Position numbers and translations under genes: made by a program. 27,532 nt of DNA from Treponema sp. (GTDB lineage Bacteria > Spirochaetota > Spirochaetia > Treponematales > Breznakiellaceae), in the NCBI GenBank assembly GCA_031272575.1, contig JAISTO010000007.1:1-27532 (forward strand). Reading direction: 5' to 3'. The notes under the pieces are model-generated. The model was not told the DNA's origin. It saw only the letters and a list, made by a program, of their open reading frames with translations, and ran no database searches. Of this stretch, positions 1 through 7,182 are shown in pieces (position 1 is the stretch's first letter; each line of letters starts with the position of its first letter).

Positions 1-1
1 G

Positions 2-127
2 GAGGACATGGACCTGATGGTTGACCCGGTGAACCGCCGCCTCGTGGGCGTCCACGGCGACACCTGGGTAAAGTACGTGCGGCGGACGCGGCAGGGGTGC
101 TCCAGGGCGGCATCATCACTGCGGTGA
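2..127 (+). pseudogene. C-terminal fragment of a clan AA (retropepsin-like) aspartic protease
   Basis: The frame starting at base 2 reads as a fragment beginning EDMDLMVDPVNRRLV. This resembles the C-terminal segment of small bacterial clan AA aspartic proteases, where the pattern is roughly MDLLVD-x-VNRRLVP. The 5' part with the catalytic Asp-Thr-Gly lies outside the window, so activity cannot be judged. From about base 80 the reading changes to residues with no family resemblance and stops at 127, while the overlapping frame carries a PDZ-like segment. I therefore read it as the tail of a protease gene joined to, or frameshifted into, foreign sequence. The family call rests on memory of the motif only. 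Confidence 0.4.
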
Positions 128-219
128 ATGACGCGCCGGTGTCCGCCCCCGCCTCGTTCCAGGCGGCCCTGCGAGGGGCGAAGGGGGAGTCATTCCGCGG
201 CCTGGAAACGGGACCGTAG
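25..219 (+). pseudogene. PDZ-domain remnant, HtrA-like, lacking its start
   Basis: Frame 1 is open from base 25 to the TAG at 217-219. From about base 79 it reads AAGVLQGGIITAVNDAPV followed by a short helix-like stretch. That matches the carboxylate-binding part of PDZ domains in DegP/HtrA-type proteases, where the pattern is AA-x-GL-x-x-GD-x-I-x-x-ING. The segment before base 79 is proline/arginine-rich and looks like out-of-frame reading of the overlapping aspartic-protease fragment. No protease domain or start codon is visible, so this is a gene fragment. The closeness of the two fragments suggests an old recombination junction or a single frameshift. Confidence 0.4.
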
Positions 220-222
220 GTT

Positions 223-257
223 CCCCTCTCCCCCGCGGAATCTGATTGGGGGAGGGG
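223..257. other. Inverted repeat in the 220-320 gap, possible weak terminator
   Basis: A C/T-rich arm (223-234) and a G-rich arm (248-257) are complementary except for a 2-nt bulge, with a 13-nt loop. It lies between the 3' ends of converging coding fragments, where a bidirectional terminator would be expected. There is no T run after either arm. Nothing else is recognised between 258 and 320. Confidence 0.3.
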
Positions 258-320
258 CGCGGGTGCGTTACTGAGATTGTCATACCACGGCCTACCCAAT
301 GTACAGATGCAATCATGTTC

Positions 321-1859
321 TTACTGTTTCATTATGCTTCGAGCCTCAGGACGGTTGTAATATGCACCATCCAAATTAGGGTTAGGATTTGGAGCAAGAT
401 TTTCTGCTTGCAGATAAGCATCTTTTGCCTTCACTATGTCTCCCTTTTTTTCGTAGCCATAGCCCAAATTATCATAGCCATCCCAATCATCCGGAAATCG
501 TTTTGTCGCCTGCAAAGCAATCTCTAACGCCTGATCAATATCCCCTTTTTCTATACAGATATTAAACAAGATATTATAGACACTCCAGTCATCCGGTTGA
601 AATGTGATATATTGAGTGAAATCCGCGATAGCCCGGTCATGGTCGCCTTTTGATTCATAACCAAAACCACGAAAAAAATAAAACTCGGCAACATTCGAAT
701 CAATGCGGATAGCCTGTGTCAAGTCAGCGATGGCCCGGTCGTAGTTATTCTTCGCGACGTAAGTTTTGCCGCGGTTGAAATAGGCAAGAGCAAAATGCGG
801 ATCGAGTTTGATCGCCTTGTTGAAATCCTTGATAGCCGGATCGTATTCACTTTTGATAAGATACGCAAGGCCGCGATTGTTATGGGCAAGAGCAATATTC
901 GGATCGAGCATGAGAGCATAGGTATAGTCCGCGATGGCCTTATCGTATTCGCCAAGGCCGTTATAGGCTAATCCGCGACTCAGATACGCACTGGCTGTTG
1001 GAGTCAAAACGATGGATTTGGTCAGGTCCTCTATCGCGCTCCTTGCCGTCGGCTGTTCATCCTGGGTAAAAGGTCTTGCATGAAGATTGAAAGACGCAAA
1101 GTTCTCTGTTATGCTTATGACAGCGCTCACGCTTGCCAAGAGCGCCAAGCCGCGCAGACGGTAGGCCGCCGCGTAATTCGGATCCATGCGCAGCGCCTCG
1201 TTGAACGCGGCAATCGCGGCATCGAAATTGCCGGCTGCGGCCGCGCTTATGCCCCGGTCTACATACGCGCCCGGGCTGTTGGGCGCGGCGTTTCCCATGC
1301 GCCGCGCCGCCGACGCCCCCTGCCGCTTATTCAGCGCGGCAATGAGCCGCTTTATGTCCCGGCCTCCCCGCACCGTGAGCCTGACCGCGCCTTCCCGTGT
1401 GCCGGTCTCCACATTCAACACGCTTAAGCGGAACCGGCTGCCGCTGCCGGTGTCGACCAGTTCCCCATAAATTACTGACCGTGCGCCCAAAAACTGACCG
1501 ATGGACAGCGCACTTGCGTCACTTATTTCCCCCGAATGCTGGAGCTGCAGTTCGCTGCGCGCGAAGTCGAGGCTGCGCCGCTCCGCAATGTCCATTACCC
1601 CGCTGTCGAAAAGCGCGCCGCTTAGTTCCTCGATAAGGTAGCCTGAGAGCGCGGGCGATTCGGAGTCGAATTCCACGATAGCGAGCCGCGTTTTAGGCGG
1701 CAGCATCCTTGCGATGTCAGACGCGGCCTGCTCTACGGCCTCTTCCAGCGTGAGGCCGTCCCCCGCCGCGCCGCCTGCGGTGGCGCAGGATGCGGCGCTG
1801 ATGAGGAGGACGAGGGCCATAAGCCAAATACGGCAGCGCGGTTTGTTGGTATTTTTCAT
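321..1859 (-). CDS. Lipoprotein with CsgG/LpoB-like N-terminal domain and TPR repeats
   Basis: A 512-aa protein with a signal peptide ending in a lipobox (SAAS-C, Cys25), so probably a membrane-anchored lipoprotein. Residues about 35-165 resemble the CsgG/LpoB-type fold found in many treponemal lipoproteins: TRLAIVEFDS, then a SGYLIEELSGAL helix, then SVIYGELVDT. Residues about 188-500 are consecutive TPR units with the usual A/G/Y/F/A/P spacing (for example DPNYAAAYRLRGLAL), which normally mediate protein contacts. AAGGA lies 8 nt before the ATG. It is the last gene of the minus-strand cluster, 39 nt after a possible 19-codon ORF. A role in envelope assembly or peptidoglycan-synthase activation is inferred only from LpoB-like proteins; no substrate can be named. 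Confidence 0.8.
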   Translation of the reverse strand: MKNTNKPRCRIWLMALVLLISAASCATAGGAAGDGLTLEEAVEQAASDIARMLPPKTRLAIVEFDSESPALSGYLIEELSGALFDSGVMDIAERRSLDFARSELQLQHSGEISDASALSIGQFLGARSVIYGELVDTGSGSRFRLSVLNVETGTREGAVRLTVRGGRDIKRLIAALNKRQGASAARRMGNAAPNSPGAYVDRGISAAAAGNFDAAIAAFNEALRMDPNYAAAYRLRGLALLASVSAVISITENFASFNLHARPFTQDEQPTARSAIEDLTKSIVLTPTASAYLSRGLAYNGLGEYDKAIADYTYALMLDPNIALAHNNRGLAYLIKSEYDPAIKDFNKAIKLDPHFALAYFNRGKTYVAKNNYDRAIADLTQAIRIDSNVAEFYFFRGFGYESKGDHDRAIADFTQYITFQPDDWSVYNILFNICIEKGDIDQALEIALQATKRFPDDWDGYDNLGYGYEKKGDIVKAKDAYLQAENLAPNPNPNLDGAYYNRPEARSIMKQ

Positions 1860-1898
1860 GTGTGCTTCCTTTGCACATTTAACCTCTGTGCGGAGGGT

Positions 1899-1958
1899 TT
1901 AGACTCGAAGAATGCCCCAAGCTTTGTTGAGTACCTTCGGATCGTCTGTCTTACCCAT
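1899..1958 (-). CDS. Possible 19-aa peptide or truncated gene start
   Basis: A 20-codon ORF starts one base after the stop of the upstream gene (TGAcATG). GGAGGG lies 7 nt before its ATG, inside the end of that upstream gene. The peptide reads MGKTDDPKVLNKAWGILRV and stops at TAA. The spacing is typical of translational coupling. The peptide could be functional, or it could be the surviving 5' end of a gene lost when the next cassette joined. No homologue is recognised. Confidence 0.3.
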   Translation of the reverse strand: MGKTDDPKVLNKAWGILRV

Positions 1959-1959
1959 G

Positions 1960-2250
1960 TCAATACCCTCCGGTTTCAACAGGATTACGATCACCCAGTG
2001 TATAGATGTGGCCGCCGATCATGAACAATGCGGCATCAAGAAGTCTGACCCGCTTTCGCACAAGAAAGTCAGGCTTGTCAGAATACACGGTGTTGAATTC
2101 TGACTTGGCGTTTTGATCCAACACCGCTTTTAGAAGCCAGTTCGCATGGATGATGTCAGAAAGACGAGGACTACCTTGGCTGAAACTTTCCCCAAGCCAA
2201 CCAATGAAGTTTTGCACTTCGGGAAGGTCAAGATACTTTTTTCGTGTCAT
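1960..2250 (-). CDS. Uncharacterised 96-aa protein, short form of the 7183-8034 protein
   Basis: The ATG at 2250 is chosen because AAGGAGGAAACT precedes it directly; a longer frame upstream runs through a repeated leader with a terminator and is not credible. The N-terminus (MTRKKYLDLPEVQNFIGWL) matches the start of the 283-aa protein at 7183-8034 (MTRDQYLNLPVVKDFIDWM). The rest (ANWLLKAVL, then LLDAALFMIG) matches that protein's C-terminal part (ASWILEAVL, then ALEAALFMVG). The central portion of roughly 165-185 residues is absent. It is thus an internally deleted or compact family member. The function is unknown, and there is no signal peptide or membrane segment. It is followed by a possible tiny ORF and the TPR lipoprotein. 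Confidence 0.65.
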   Translation of the reverse strand: MTRKKYLDLPEVQNFIGWLGESFSQGSPRLSDIIHANWLLKAVLDQNAKSEFNTVYSDKPDFLVRKRVRLLDAALFMIGGHIYTLGDRNPVETGGY

Positions 2251-2356
2251 AGTTTCCTCCTTATGCACGAATACGTGCGCAGACAAGCGGTTCCTTTCCC
2301 CCCTGTCTGTCGCACCCAAAAACGCACCGGGATGCGATAGATTTCCCGGCGCGTGA
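2251..2356 (-). repeat. Family I intergenic module, copy 1 (terminator plus SD-proximal hairpin)
   Basis: About 105 bp here are nearly identical to parts of 3442-3650 and 8036-8245. In the minus direction the module holds a terminator hairpin, a conserved CGACAGACAGGGGG stretch, a small hairpin (GCACG-TATT-CGTGC) and then AAGGAGG before the next ATG. This is the shortest copy; similarity begins at the terminator stem. Between 2357 and 2400 I see nothing recognisable. Confidence 0.75.
2317..2354 (-). terminator. Rho-independent terminator in family I module, copy 1
   Basis: On the minus strand an 11-bp stem (ACGCGCCGGGA with TCCCGGTGCGT, one G-U pair) encloses an 11-nt loop and is followed by five or more T. 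It would end transcription from the gene at 2401-2721. The next gene would then need read-through or its own promoter, which I cannot identify. Confidence 0.7.
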
Positions 2357-2400
2357 TAACCACAATGCCGTGGCAAGGCGTGATTGACGCTGCGGCAGTT

Positions 2401-2721
2401 TCAGACTCCTTTATCCCAATCGGGATGGTCAAGCCTGAATCGCGCTGTTTCAACAGTAGTTTTGCTAAAGCCAACGGTGTCTTGATACTTGACAATGACA
2501 GATTCGAAACTCTTGTCAAGCATCTTTTTATCGCGCAAGACCTTAAAACCATGCTGCAAATCTGCACTAGTCATAAGTGCTTCTAACGCGCCAACATTGC
2601 CCTTCCTTTCGAGCATTTGTCGAGTGCGTGAGGCAAAATGACCGATTGCCTTCTCGTATACCGAGATGGTATTTTCCAAATCCTGAATGTATTTAGGATT
2701 ATCAGAATTTTTTATAGCCAT
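2401..2721 (-). CDS. Uncharacterised helical protein, 106 aa
   Basis: The start at 2721 is preferred because AGGAG lies 5 nt upstream; an ATG three bases earlier is too close to that site. The protein is mostly helical and charged, with a block GFKVLRDKKMLDKSFESVIV ending in AxFRLDHPDW. This corresponds in spacing to the N-terminal block of the protein at 11760-12404 (GFTTLWEMKRLDLAMENIIL ending in ARKRLSDYGF), so both seem to carry the same small module. No enzyme motif, signal peptide or membrane segment is visible. The gene sits between the GIY-YIG-like gene and the short unknown gene, behind a family II leader module. I cannot assign a function. Confidence 0.6.
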   Translation of the reverse strand: MAIKNSDNPKYIQDLENTISVYEKAIGHFASRTRQMLERKGNVGALEALMTSADLQHGFKVLRDKKMLDKSFESVIVKYQDTVGFSKTTVETARFRLDHPDWDKGV

Positions 2722-2787
2722 CATTACTCCTTTTTTTGTCACGCCATACGGCGATGCGGAGATTTCCTGTTTGAAAAGCCCCGTTTG

Positions 2788-2852
2788 CTTTGTCCGCACA
2801 CTCGAGCTGCGGACTGCTCCCGTTGCAGTTCTTACGAATGCATCACCTCCTT
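2788..2852 (-). repeat. Family II leader module, copy 1, with conserved hairpin
   Basis: On the minus strand it begins AAGGAGGTGAT, a full match to the 16S anti-SD, although no good start codon follows at normal distance. It then contains GTCCGCA and TGCGGAC, a perfect 7-bp stem at 2792-2798 and 2808-2814. A related copy lies at 12475-12534. It occupies most of the 178-nt gap between the genes at 2900 and 2721. Confidence 0.6.
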
Positions 2853-2899
2853 GATAAAACTGGTTGGTACCAGAAGCATCACTGCTGAGCATAGAACGA

Positions 2900-3439
2900 T
2901 TAGTTCTTCCCACATCTTGGCTTCCTGCTACCAAGGAGCGGCTTATAGTAGTGCCACAGCACTTTTTTTATTTCACCAAGAACTTTCTTGGATTTAAAGC
3001 CGAAGAAAGTTACAAATATTGGTGAAGGTACTTTCTTCCAACTTTGCATCCAAAGCGAGTAAGTACGCCCCTTCTGTGAACACAAACTAAAATGTTGCTG
3101 CATACGGGATTCAAAATTCTTTTCTGAATCTCCCACATACAGGCAGTAATAGCCTGTTTTCTGATTTTTACACCAATGATCAGACGGATTGATCTTGCTG
3201 GTGCAGAAATCCTTACTTTTTATGACGGCTTTAGCGTCCTCATGTTTGCAAGGCATTTCCGGTGTCCAGATAATGTACAAGACATTATCATTGATGCCTT
3301 GCAAGTCTTCCGTCAACTGGACTTGTGTGTAAGCATCGATTTTGGGAACATCAAAGTCCACCTCAGACGTCGGACAAGGCAAACCATTCTGTTTCAACAG
3401 TGCCTTGACTTCAGCAGAAACAATTTTCATCAGATTCAT
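2900..3439 (-). CDS. GIY-YIG-like nuclease-domain protein, 179 aa
   Basis: The C-terminal half carries the hallmarks of the GIY-YIG superfamily in order: GYYCLYVG at residues 96-103 for the two-Tyr motif, Arg112 and His116 in the following helix (ESRMQQHF), and Glu156 (LGEIKKVL) in the position of the metal-binding glutamate. GIY-YIG domains cut nucleic acids using one metal ion. Residues 1-90 have no family I recognise and may be a specificity region. The start at 3439 is supported by AAGGAGG a few bases upstream. The gene follows a family I module with terminator, so it is probably a separate unit. It could be a solitary endonuclease, a homing-type enzyme or an effector; the sequence does not decide. 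Confidence 0.6.
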   Translation of the reverse strand: MNLMKIVSAEVKALLKQNGLPCPTSEVDFDVPKIDAYTQVQLTEDLQGINDNVLYIIWTPEMPCKHEDAKAVIKSKDFCTSKINPSDHWCKNQKTGYYCLYVGDSEKNFESRMQQHFSLCSQKGRTYSLWMQSWKKVPSPIFVTFFGFKSKKVLGEIKKVLWHYYKPLLGSRKPRCGKN

Positions 3440-3507
3440 GCTGTTTCCTCCTTATGCACGAACACGTGCTCCAGGCAAGCGGTTCCTTTCCCCCTGTCTG
3501 TCGCACC

Positions 3508-3545
3508 AAAAAACGCACCGGGATGCGATAGATTTCCCGGCGCGT
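3508..3545 (-). terminator. Rho-independent terminator in family I module, copy 2
   Basis: The same 11-bp stem with 11-nt loop as in the other copies, followed on the minus strand by TTTTTT. It should end transcripts coming from the tandem lipoprotein genes. Confidence 0.75.
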
Positions 3546-3563
3546 AATTTTCAAAGTTTCCCC

Positions 3564-3581
3564 GTCCCGCACACGCGGAAC
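3564..3581 (-). other. 7-bp hairpin with 4-nt loop after the lipoprotein stop
   Basis: On the minus strand GTTCCGC and GCGGGAC pair (one G-U) around the loop GTGT, 53 nt after the stop of the Lcl_C lipoprotein. The equivalent hairpin at 8157-8174 has loop GTAT, so the stem is kept while the loop varies. Confidence 0.55.
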
Positions 3582-3634
3582 GGTATGATCAGCGGACACA
3601 AACAGCGCCGCGGAATCACCGTAATTCCCTCCCC

Positions 3635-5377
3635 TCAAAACATCCGCACCGCACGGACTGAATGTTCGTTGCCCTTGCTGCTGCCGTGCTGGCTGCCAGC
3701 GGCGAAATACTGAGGCCACGCGCTGTAGCTGTAGAGCTCAGAAGAAGACCAATACCAACTGTCCGAGAAGCCGCCCAACCCCTGCCTCTTCAGATTGGTG
3801 TACATTAGATTTAACTCGTCCTTGCTCGGCAGAAACCAGTCATCATAGCCGCCGTAACTGTACTCCTTGCAGGCCCGCGCCGCGGGATGTTCATGGCCAT
3901 GGTCAAGCACGGTCAGTGCGGCTGTGTTTGCGGCACCGGTACCTATTGCCGTTTCGGTACCGCAAAAATAAGAAGAATAGGAATTTTCTGCTCCGCCCCA
4001 CCGGTATGTGCCCAAGTCTGCGGGCGCGGCTTCAAGGTAGTAGTAAGTAACGCCGCCAGAAATGAATCCGGTGTCGTCAACATAGAAAAGTATCCCCCCC
4101 GCCGGGCCGGTATCACCCACATCCAAGCGCTCGCCATTTGACAGTGTGCTTGTCAATGATAACTCTGACATATCCCCCTCGACCAGCCCGTTCATCGCGG
4201 TTACCTTGTAGTAGTACGTCGTGTCCGCTGAAAGCCCAGTGTCAATGTGTGATGTTCGTGTAGTTGCTGCCGATATGGCGTTGTATTGCCCTGAAGAGTT
4301 TTCGGCGCGGTACACATGGTACGAATTCGCCATTGGTACCGCATCCCACGAGAGTAAGATGCTGTCTGAAGAGAGCGCCATTACCTTCAGGTGCAAGGGA
4401 AAGGCGGGAATTCTTGTTGCCGCGGAAACATACTTTGACAAGCGCCCTTCCCCTAATGGAGTTACTATGCTTACTTTGTAATAACAGGTCGTATTTGCGG
4501 AAAGCCCCGTGTCAGTATACGAGCCATTTTGAGTAGTGCCTATATTGCTGACACTGCCGGTGTTCATCGATACGCGATATATCTTGTACGATAGCGCCCA
4601 AGACACGGTATTCCAAGAGACAAGAATGCTGTTGACTGATTGCACCGTTGCCGTTACTCCGGTTGGTGGGGAAGCCATATTGACCCATACCGCCGCACCG
4701 CTTTCTCTTGCGTAGGTTCCCGCGCCGCCCTCGGAAAAATACTTATCACATAAGTCTCCCGGAAAGGGAGATGCCGTGCTGAATCCCCATGACTCGATAG
4801 CGCTTCCCGCCGCGAAGGTAACTTTGGTCAGCCCGGTACAGCCATCGAATGCGTAACTGCCGATGAAGGTTACATTGCCTGGAATCGTAACCTCGGTCAG
4901 TTCCGTGCAGCCGGATAGCATATAACTGCCAATGCTCGTAAGGGTCTGGGGCAGCACAATGCCTTTGAGGTACGCATTGTCCTTTACAATGTTCAGTTTG
5001 TTTGCGCTTGGGGAAACAGCGCCGCTCAACGAATTTTCCTTCGCGGAACAGGCGCTCAGGTCAAGCGTGACATATTTCCCTGCGTTACGCACCATAATGT
5101 CTATGCGCGCCCAGACTCCCAAAGCGTCCGCGTCTTCGGTGTCGATAACAGTGGATGCGGCAAGCGGCACCGTATGCGGCGTGTCGGGGGTGTTGGCCGG
5201 GAGCGCGTCAAGATAGGCGCTAAGGCTCGCGGTTTCCACTCCCTTAGGGAGCGGATTTCCGGGCTGTTCGCAGCCAATGAAAAGCAAAGCGAGAGCGAGG
5301 AACAGCGCTCCAAACATGGCAGCCATTGCCTTCTTATGGAACCACGGTTCCATAGGGCCAAAAAACAATATGATCAT
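3635..5377 (-). CDS. Surface lipoprotein: BspA-like LRR, two FN3 domains, C-terminal Lcl_C/DUF1566
   Basis: A 580-aa lipoprotein; hydrophobic segment 20-35 ends in LFIG-C36. The start at 5377 has AAGGAG 5 nt upstream. Residues 137-195 are BspA-type leucine-rich repeats (for example IGSYAFDGCTGLTKVTF); 236-321 and 324-411 are FN3 domains; 420-580 is an Lcl_C/DUF1566 domain opening VGDTGPAGG and containing DDWFLPSKDELNLMY and YWSSS. Lcl_C is a C-type-lectin-like adhesin domain, so a surface binding role is likely. The gene is a tandem paralogue of 5404-7164, starting 26 nt after it. The two are very similar in the signal peptide and in the first part of Lcl_C, but differ after YWSSS. A terminator module follows the stop. 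Confidence 0.88.
   Translation of the reverse strand: MIILFFGPMEPWFHKKAMAAMFGALFLALALLFIGCEQPGNPLPKGVETASLSAYLDALPANTPDTPHTVPLAASTVIDTEDADALGVWARIDIMVRNAGKYVTLDLSACSAKENSLSGAVSPSANKLNIVKDNAYLKGIVLPQTLTSIGSYMLSGCTELTEVTIPGNVTFIGSYAFDGCTGLTKVTFAAGSAIESWGFSTASPFPGDLCDKYFSEGGAGTYARESGAAVWVNMASPPTGVTATVQSVNSILVSWNTVSWALSYKIYRVSMNTGSVSNIGTTQNGSYTDTGLSANTTCYYKVSIVTPLGEGRLSKYVSAATRIPAFPLHLKVMALSSDSILLSWDAVPMANSYHVYRAENSSGQYNAISAATTRTSHIDTGLSADTTYYYKVTAMNGLVEGDMSELSLTSTLSNGERLDVGDTGPAGGILFYVDDTGFISGGVTYYYLEAAPADLGTYRWGGAENSYSSYFCGTETAIGTGAANTAALTVLDHGHEHPAARACKEYSYGGYDDWFLPSKDELNLMYTNLKRQGLGGFSDSWYWSSSELYSYSAWPQYFAAGSQHGSSKGNEHSVRAVRMF
5335..5354. repeat. Perfect 20-bp palindrome inside the lipoprotein start
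   Basis: TATGGAACC-AC-GGTTCCATA is a perfect inverted repeat lying 23 to 42 nt inside the coding region of the lipoprotein that starts at 5377, encoding the MEPWFH part of the leader. The identical palindrome occurs at 7122-7141. It could fold in mRNA near the start codon or bind a dimeric regulator. Confidence 0.6.
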
Positions 5378-5403
5378 AAAAACTCCTTGCAAGTTTTCCC
5401 TCC

Positions 5404-7164
5404 TCAAAACGCCCGTATCGCCCGAACTAAATACGCACTGTTCTTAGCAGCGACGTTATAGCTGCCATAACTGAAATACCAATACAAAGCGTAGCCATCG
5501 TCGGAGTCGTACACTGATGAAGACCAGTACTGATTGTTGGAAAAATCACCGATTCCCTGCTGCTTCAGATGAGTGTACATTAGGTTTAATTCATCTATGC
5601 TTGGCAAAAACCAGTCATCGCAGCCGCCGTAACTGTACTCCTCGCAGGCCCGCGCCGCAGGATGTTCATGGCCGTGACCAGCCGCTGTCAGTGTCTTCGT
5701 GTTTACTGCCCCCTCACCGACTGCCGTCCCAGCAGCACACGAATAATAACTTCCACCCCACTGGTATGTGCCTGGTAAGTCCGCTGGGGCGGCCTCGAGG
5801 TAGTAGTAAGTAACGCCGCCAGAAATGAATCCGGTGTCGTCAACATAGAAAAGTATCCCCCCCGCCGGACCGGTATCACCCACATCTACGCGCTTACCAC
5901 TTTGCAGTGTACTTTCCGATATATACTCCGACAGGTTCCCCTCGACCAGCCCGTTCATTGCGCTTACCTTATAGTAGTACGGCGTGTCCGCTGCAAGCCC
6001 TATGTCGATGTATGATGTCCGTGCAGTTTGGAGGATAGTCTCGTATGTTCCTTCGGGGCTATCAGCACGGTACACCAAGTACGAATTCGTCGTTGGTACC
6101 GCATCCCACGAGAGTAAGAGTCTGCTCGAAGACAACGCCATTGTCTTTAGGTTGACGGGAACGGTAGGTGTTTTTGTTGCCGCGGAAACAGACTCCGAGA
6201 GGCGGCTTTCCCCTATGGCGCTTACTCTGCTCACTTTGTAATAATAGGTCGTATTTGCGGAAAGCCCCGTGTCAGTATACGATCCAGATGACAAGGAGTC
6301 ATTTGGAGTGGCGCCAATATTACTGACGCTGCCGGTACTTATCGATACGCGATATATCTTGTACGATAGCGCCCATGAGACGGTATCCCACGAGACAAGA
6401 ATGCTGTTAACTGATTGCACCGTTGCCGTCACACCGGTTGGCGGAGCAGCCATATTGGTCCACGCATTTTCACCAGATTCACGTATGTAGGTTCCCTCTC
6501 CGCCTTCTGAAACATACTTGGCGCGCAAGTCACCCGGAAAGGGGGAGACCACACTAACACTGGAACTCCAATTCCATGAATCGATAGTGCTGCCTGCCGC
6601 GAAGGTAACTTTGGTCAGTGCCGTGCAGCCGTCGAATGCGTAACTATCGATAGAGGTGACACTGCCAGGTATTGTGACCTCGGTTAAAGCAGCACACTGA
6701 TAAAACGTGTAACTGCCGATATTTGTCAGGGTTTTGGGCAGTATCATGCCTTTGAGATACTCATTGTCCTTCACAACGTTTAGTTTGTTTTCGGCAGGAT
6801 TAGACGCGCCGCTCAACGAATTCTCTTTCGCGGCACAAGAGCTCAAGTCAAGCGAGACATATTTTTCGGCGTCACGCACCATATTATTAATGCGCGCCCA
6901 TACTCCCAAATCATCCGTGTCTTCAGTGTCGATGACGGTGGACGCGGCAAGCCGCACCGTATGCGGCGTGTCGGGGGTGTTGGACGGGAGCGCCTCAAGA
7001 TAGGCGCCAAGATTCGCGGTTTCCACCCCCTTAGGGAGCGGATTTTCTGGCTGCTCACAGCCAACGAAAAGCAAAGCGAGCGCGAGGAACAGCGCTCCAA
7101 ACATGGCAGCCATTGCCTTCTTATGGAACCACGGTTCCATAGGGCCAAAAAACAATATGATCAT
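5404..7164 (-). CDS. Surface lipoprotein paralogue: LRR, two FN3 domains, Lcl_C/DUF1566
   Basis: A 586-aa paralogue of the gene at 3635-5377 with the same order: signal peptide with lipobox LFVG-C36, LRR_5 repeats, two FN3 domains and a C-terminal Lcl_C domain beginning VGDTGPAGG. ATG 7164 has AAGGAG 5 nt upstream; the gene starts 18 nt after the stop of the unknown 283-aa protein and probably shares its transcript. The segment coding for the leader and the segment opening the Lcl_C domain are nearly identical at DNA level to the downstream copy. The stretch after YWSSS is unrelated in detail, and the end is RAIRAF instead of RAVRMF. The mosaic suggests duplication with gene conversion or targeted diversification. 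A ligand cannot be named. Confidence 0.88.
   Translation of the reverse strand: MIILFFGPMEPWFHKKAMAAMFGALFLALALLFVGCEQPENPLPKGVETANLGAYLEALPSNTPDTPHTVRLAASTVIDTEDTDDLGVWARINNMVRDAEKYVSLDLSSCAAKENSLSGASNPAENKLNVVKDNEYLKGMILPKTLTNIGSYTFYQCAALTEVTIPGSVTSIDSYAFDGCTALTKVTFAAGSTIDSWNWSSSVSVVSPFPGDLRAKYVSEGGEGTYIRESGENAWTNMAAPPTGVTATVQSVNSILVSWDTVSWALSYKIYRVSISTGSVSNIGATPNDSLSSGSYTDTGLSANTTYYYKVSRVSAIGESRLSESVSAATKTPTVPVNLKTMALSSSRLLLSWDAVPTTNSYLVYRADSPEGTYETILQTARTSYIDIGLAADTPYYYKVSAMNGLVEGNLSEYISESTLQSGKRVDVGDTGPAGGILFYVDDTGFISGGVTYYYLEAAPADLPGTYQWGGSYYSCAAGTAVGEGAVNTKTLTAAGHGHEHPAARACEEYSYGGCDDWFLPSIDELNLMYTHLKQQGIGDFSNNQYWSSSVYDSDDGYALYWYFSYGSYNVAAKNSAYLVRAIRAF
7122..7141. repeat. Second copy of the 20-bp palindrome
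   Basis: The same 20 bases as at 5335-5354, at the same offset inside the paralogous lipoprotein gene (23 to 42 nt after its ATG). Its retention could reflect recent duplication only, or a regulatory use. Confidence 0.6.
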
Positions 7165-7182
7165 AAAAACTCCTTGCAAGTT

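Larger units (their letters stand above)
3442..3650 (-). repeat. Family I intergenic module, copy 2 (about 205 bp)
   Basis: Almost identical to 8036-8245 along its whole length. It overlaps the last codons of the upstream lipoprotein and ends at the ribosome binding site of the GIY-YIG gene. In the minus direction it holds the lipoprotein stop, a 7-bp hairpin (3581-3564), a terminator (3545-3508) and an SD-proximal hairpin GCACG-TGTT-CGTGC. Confidence 0.8.
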
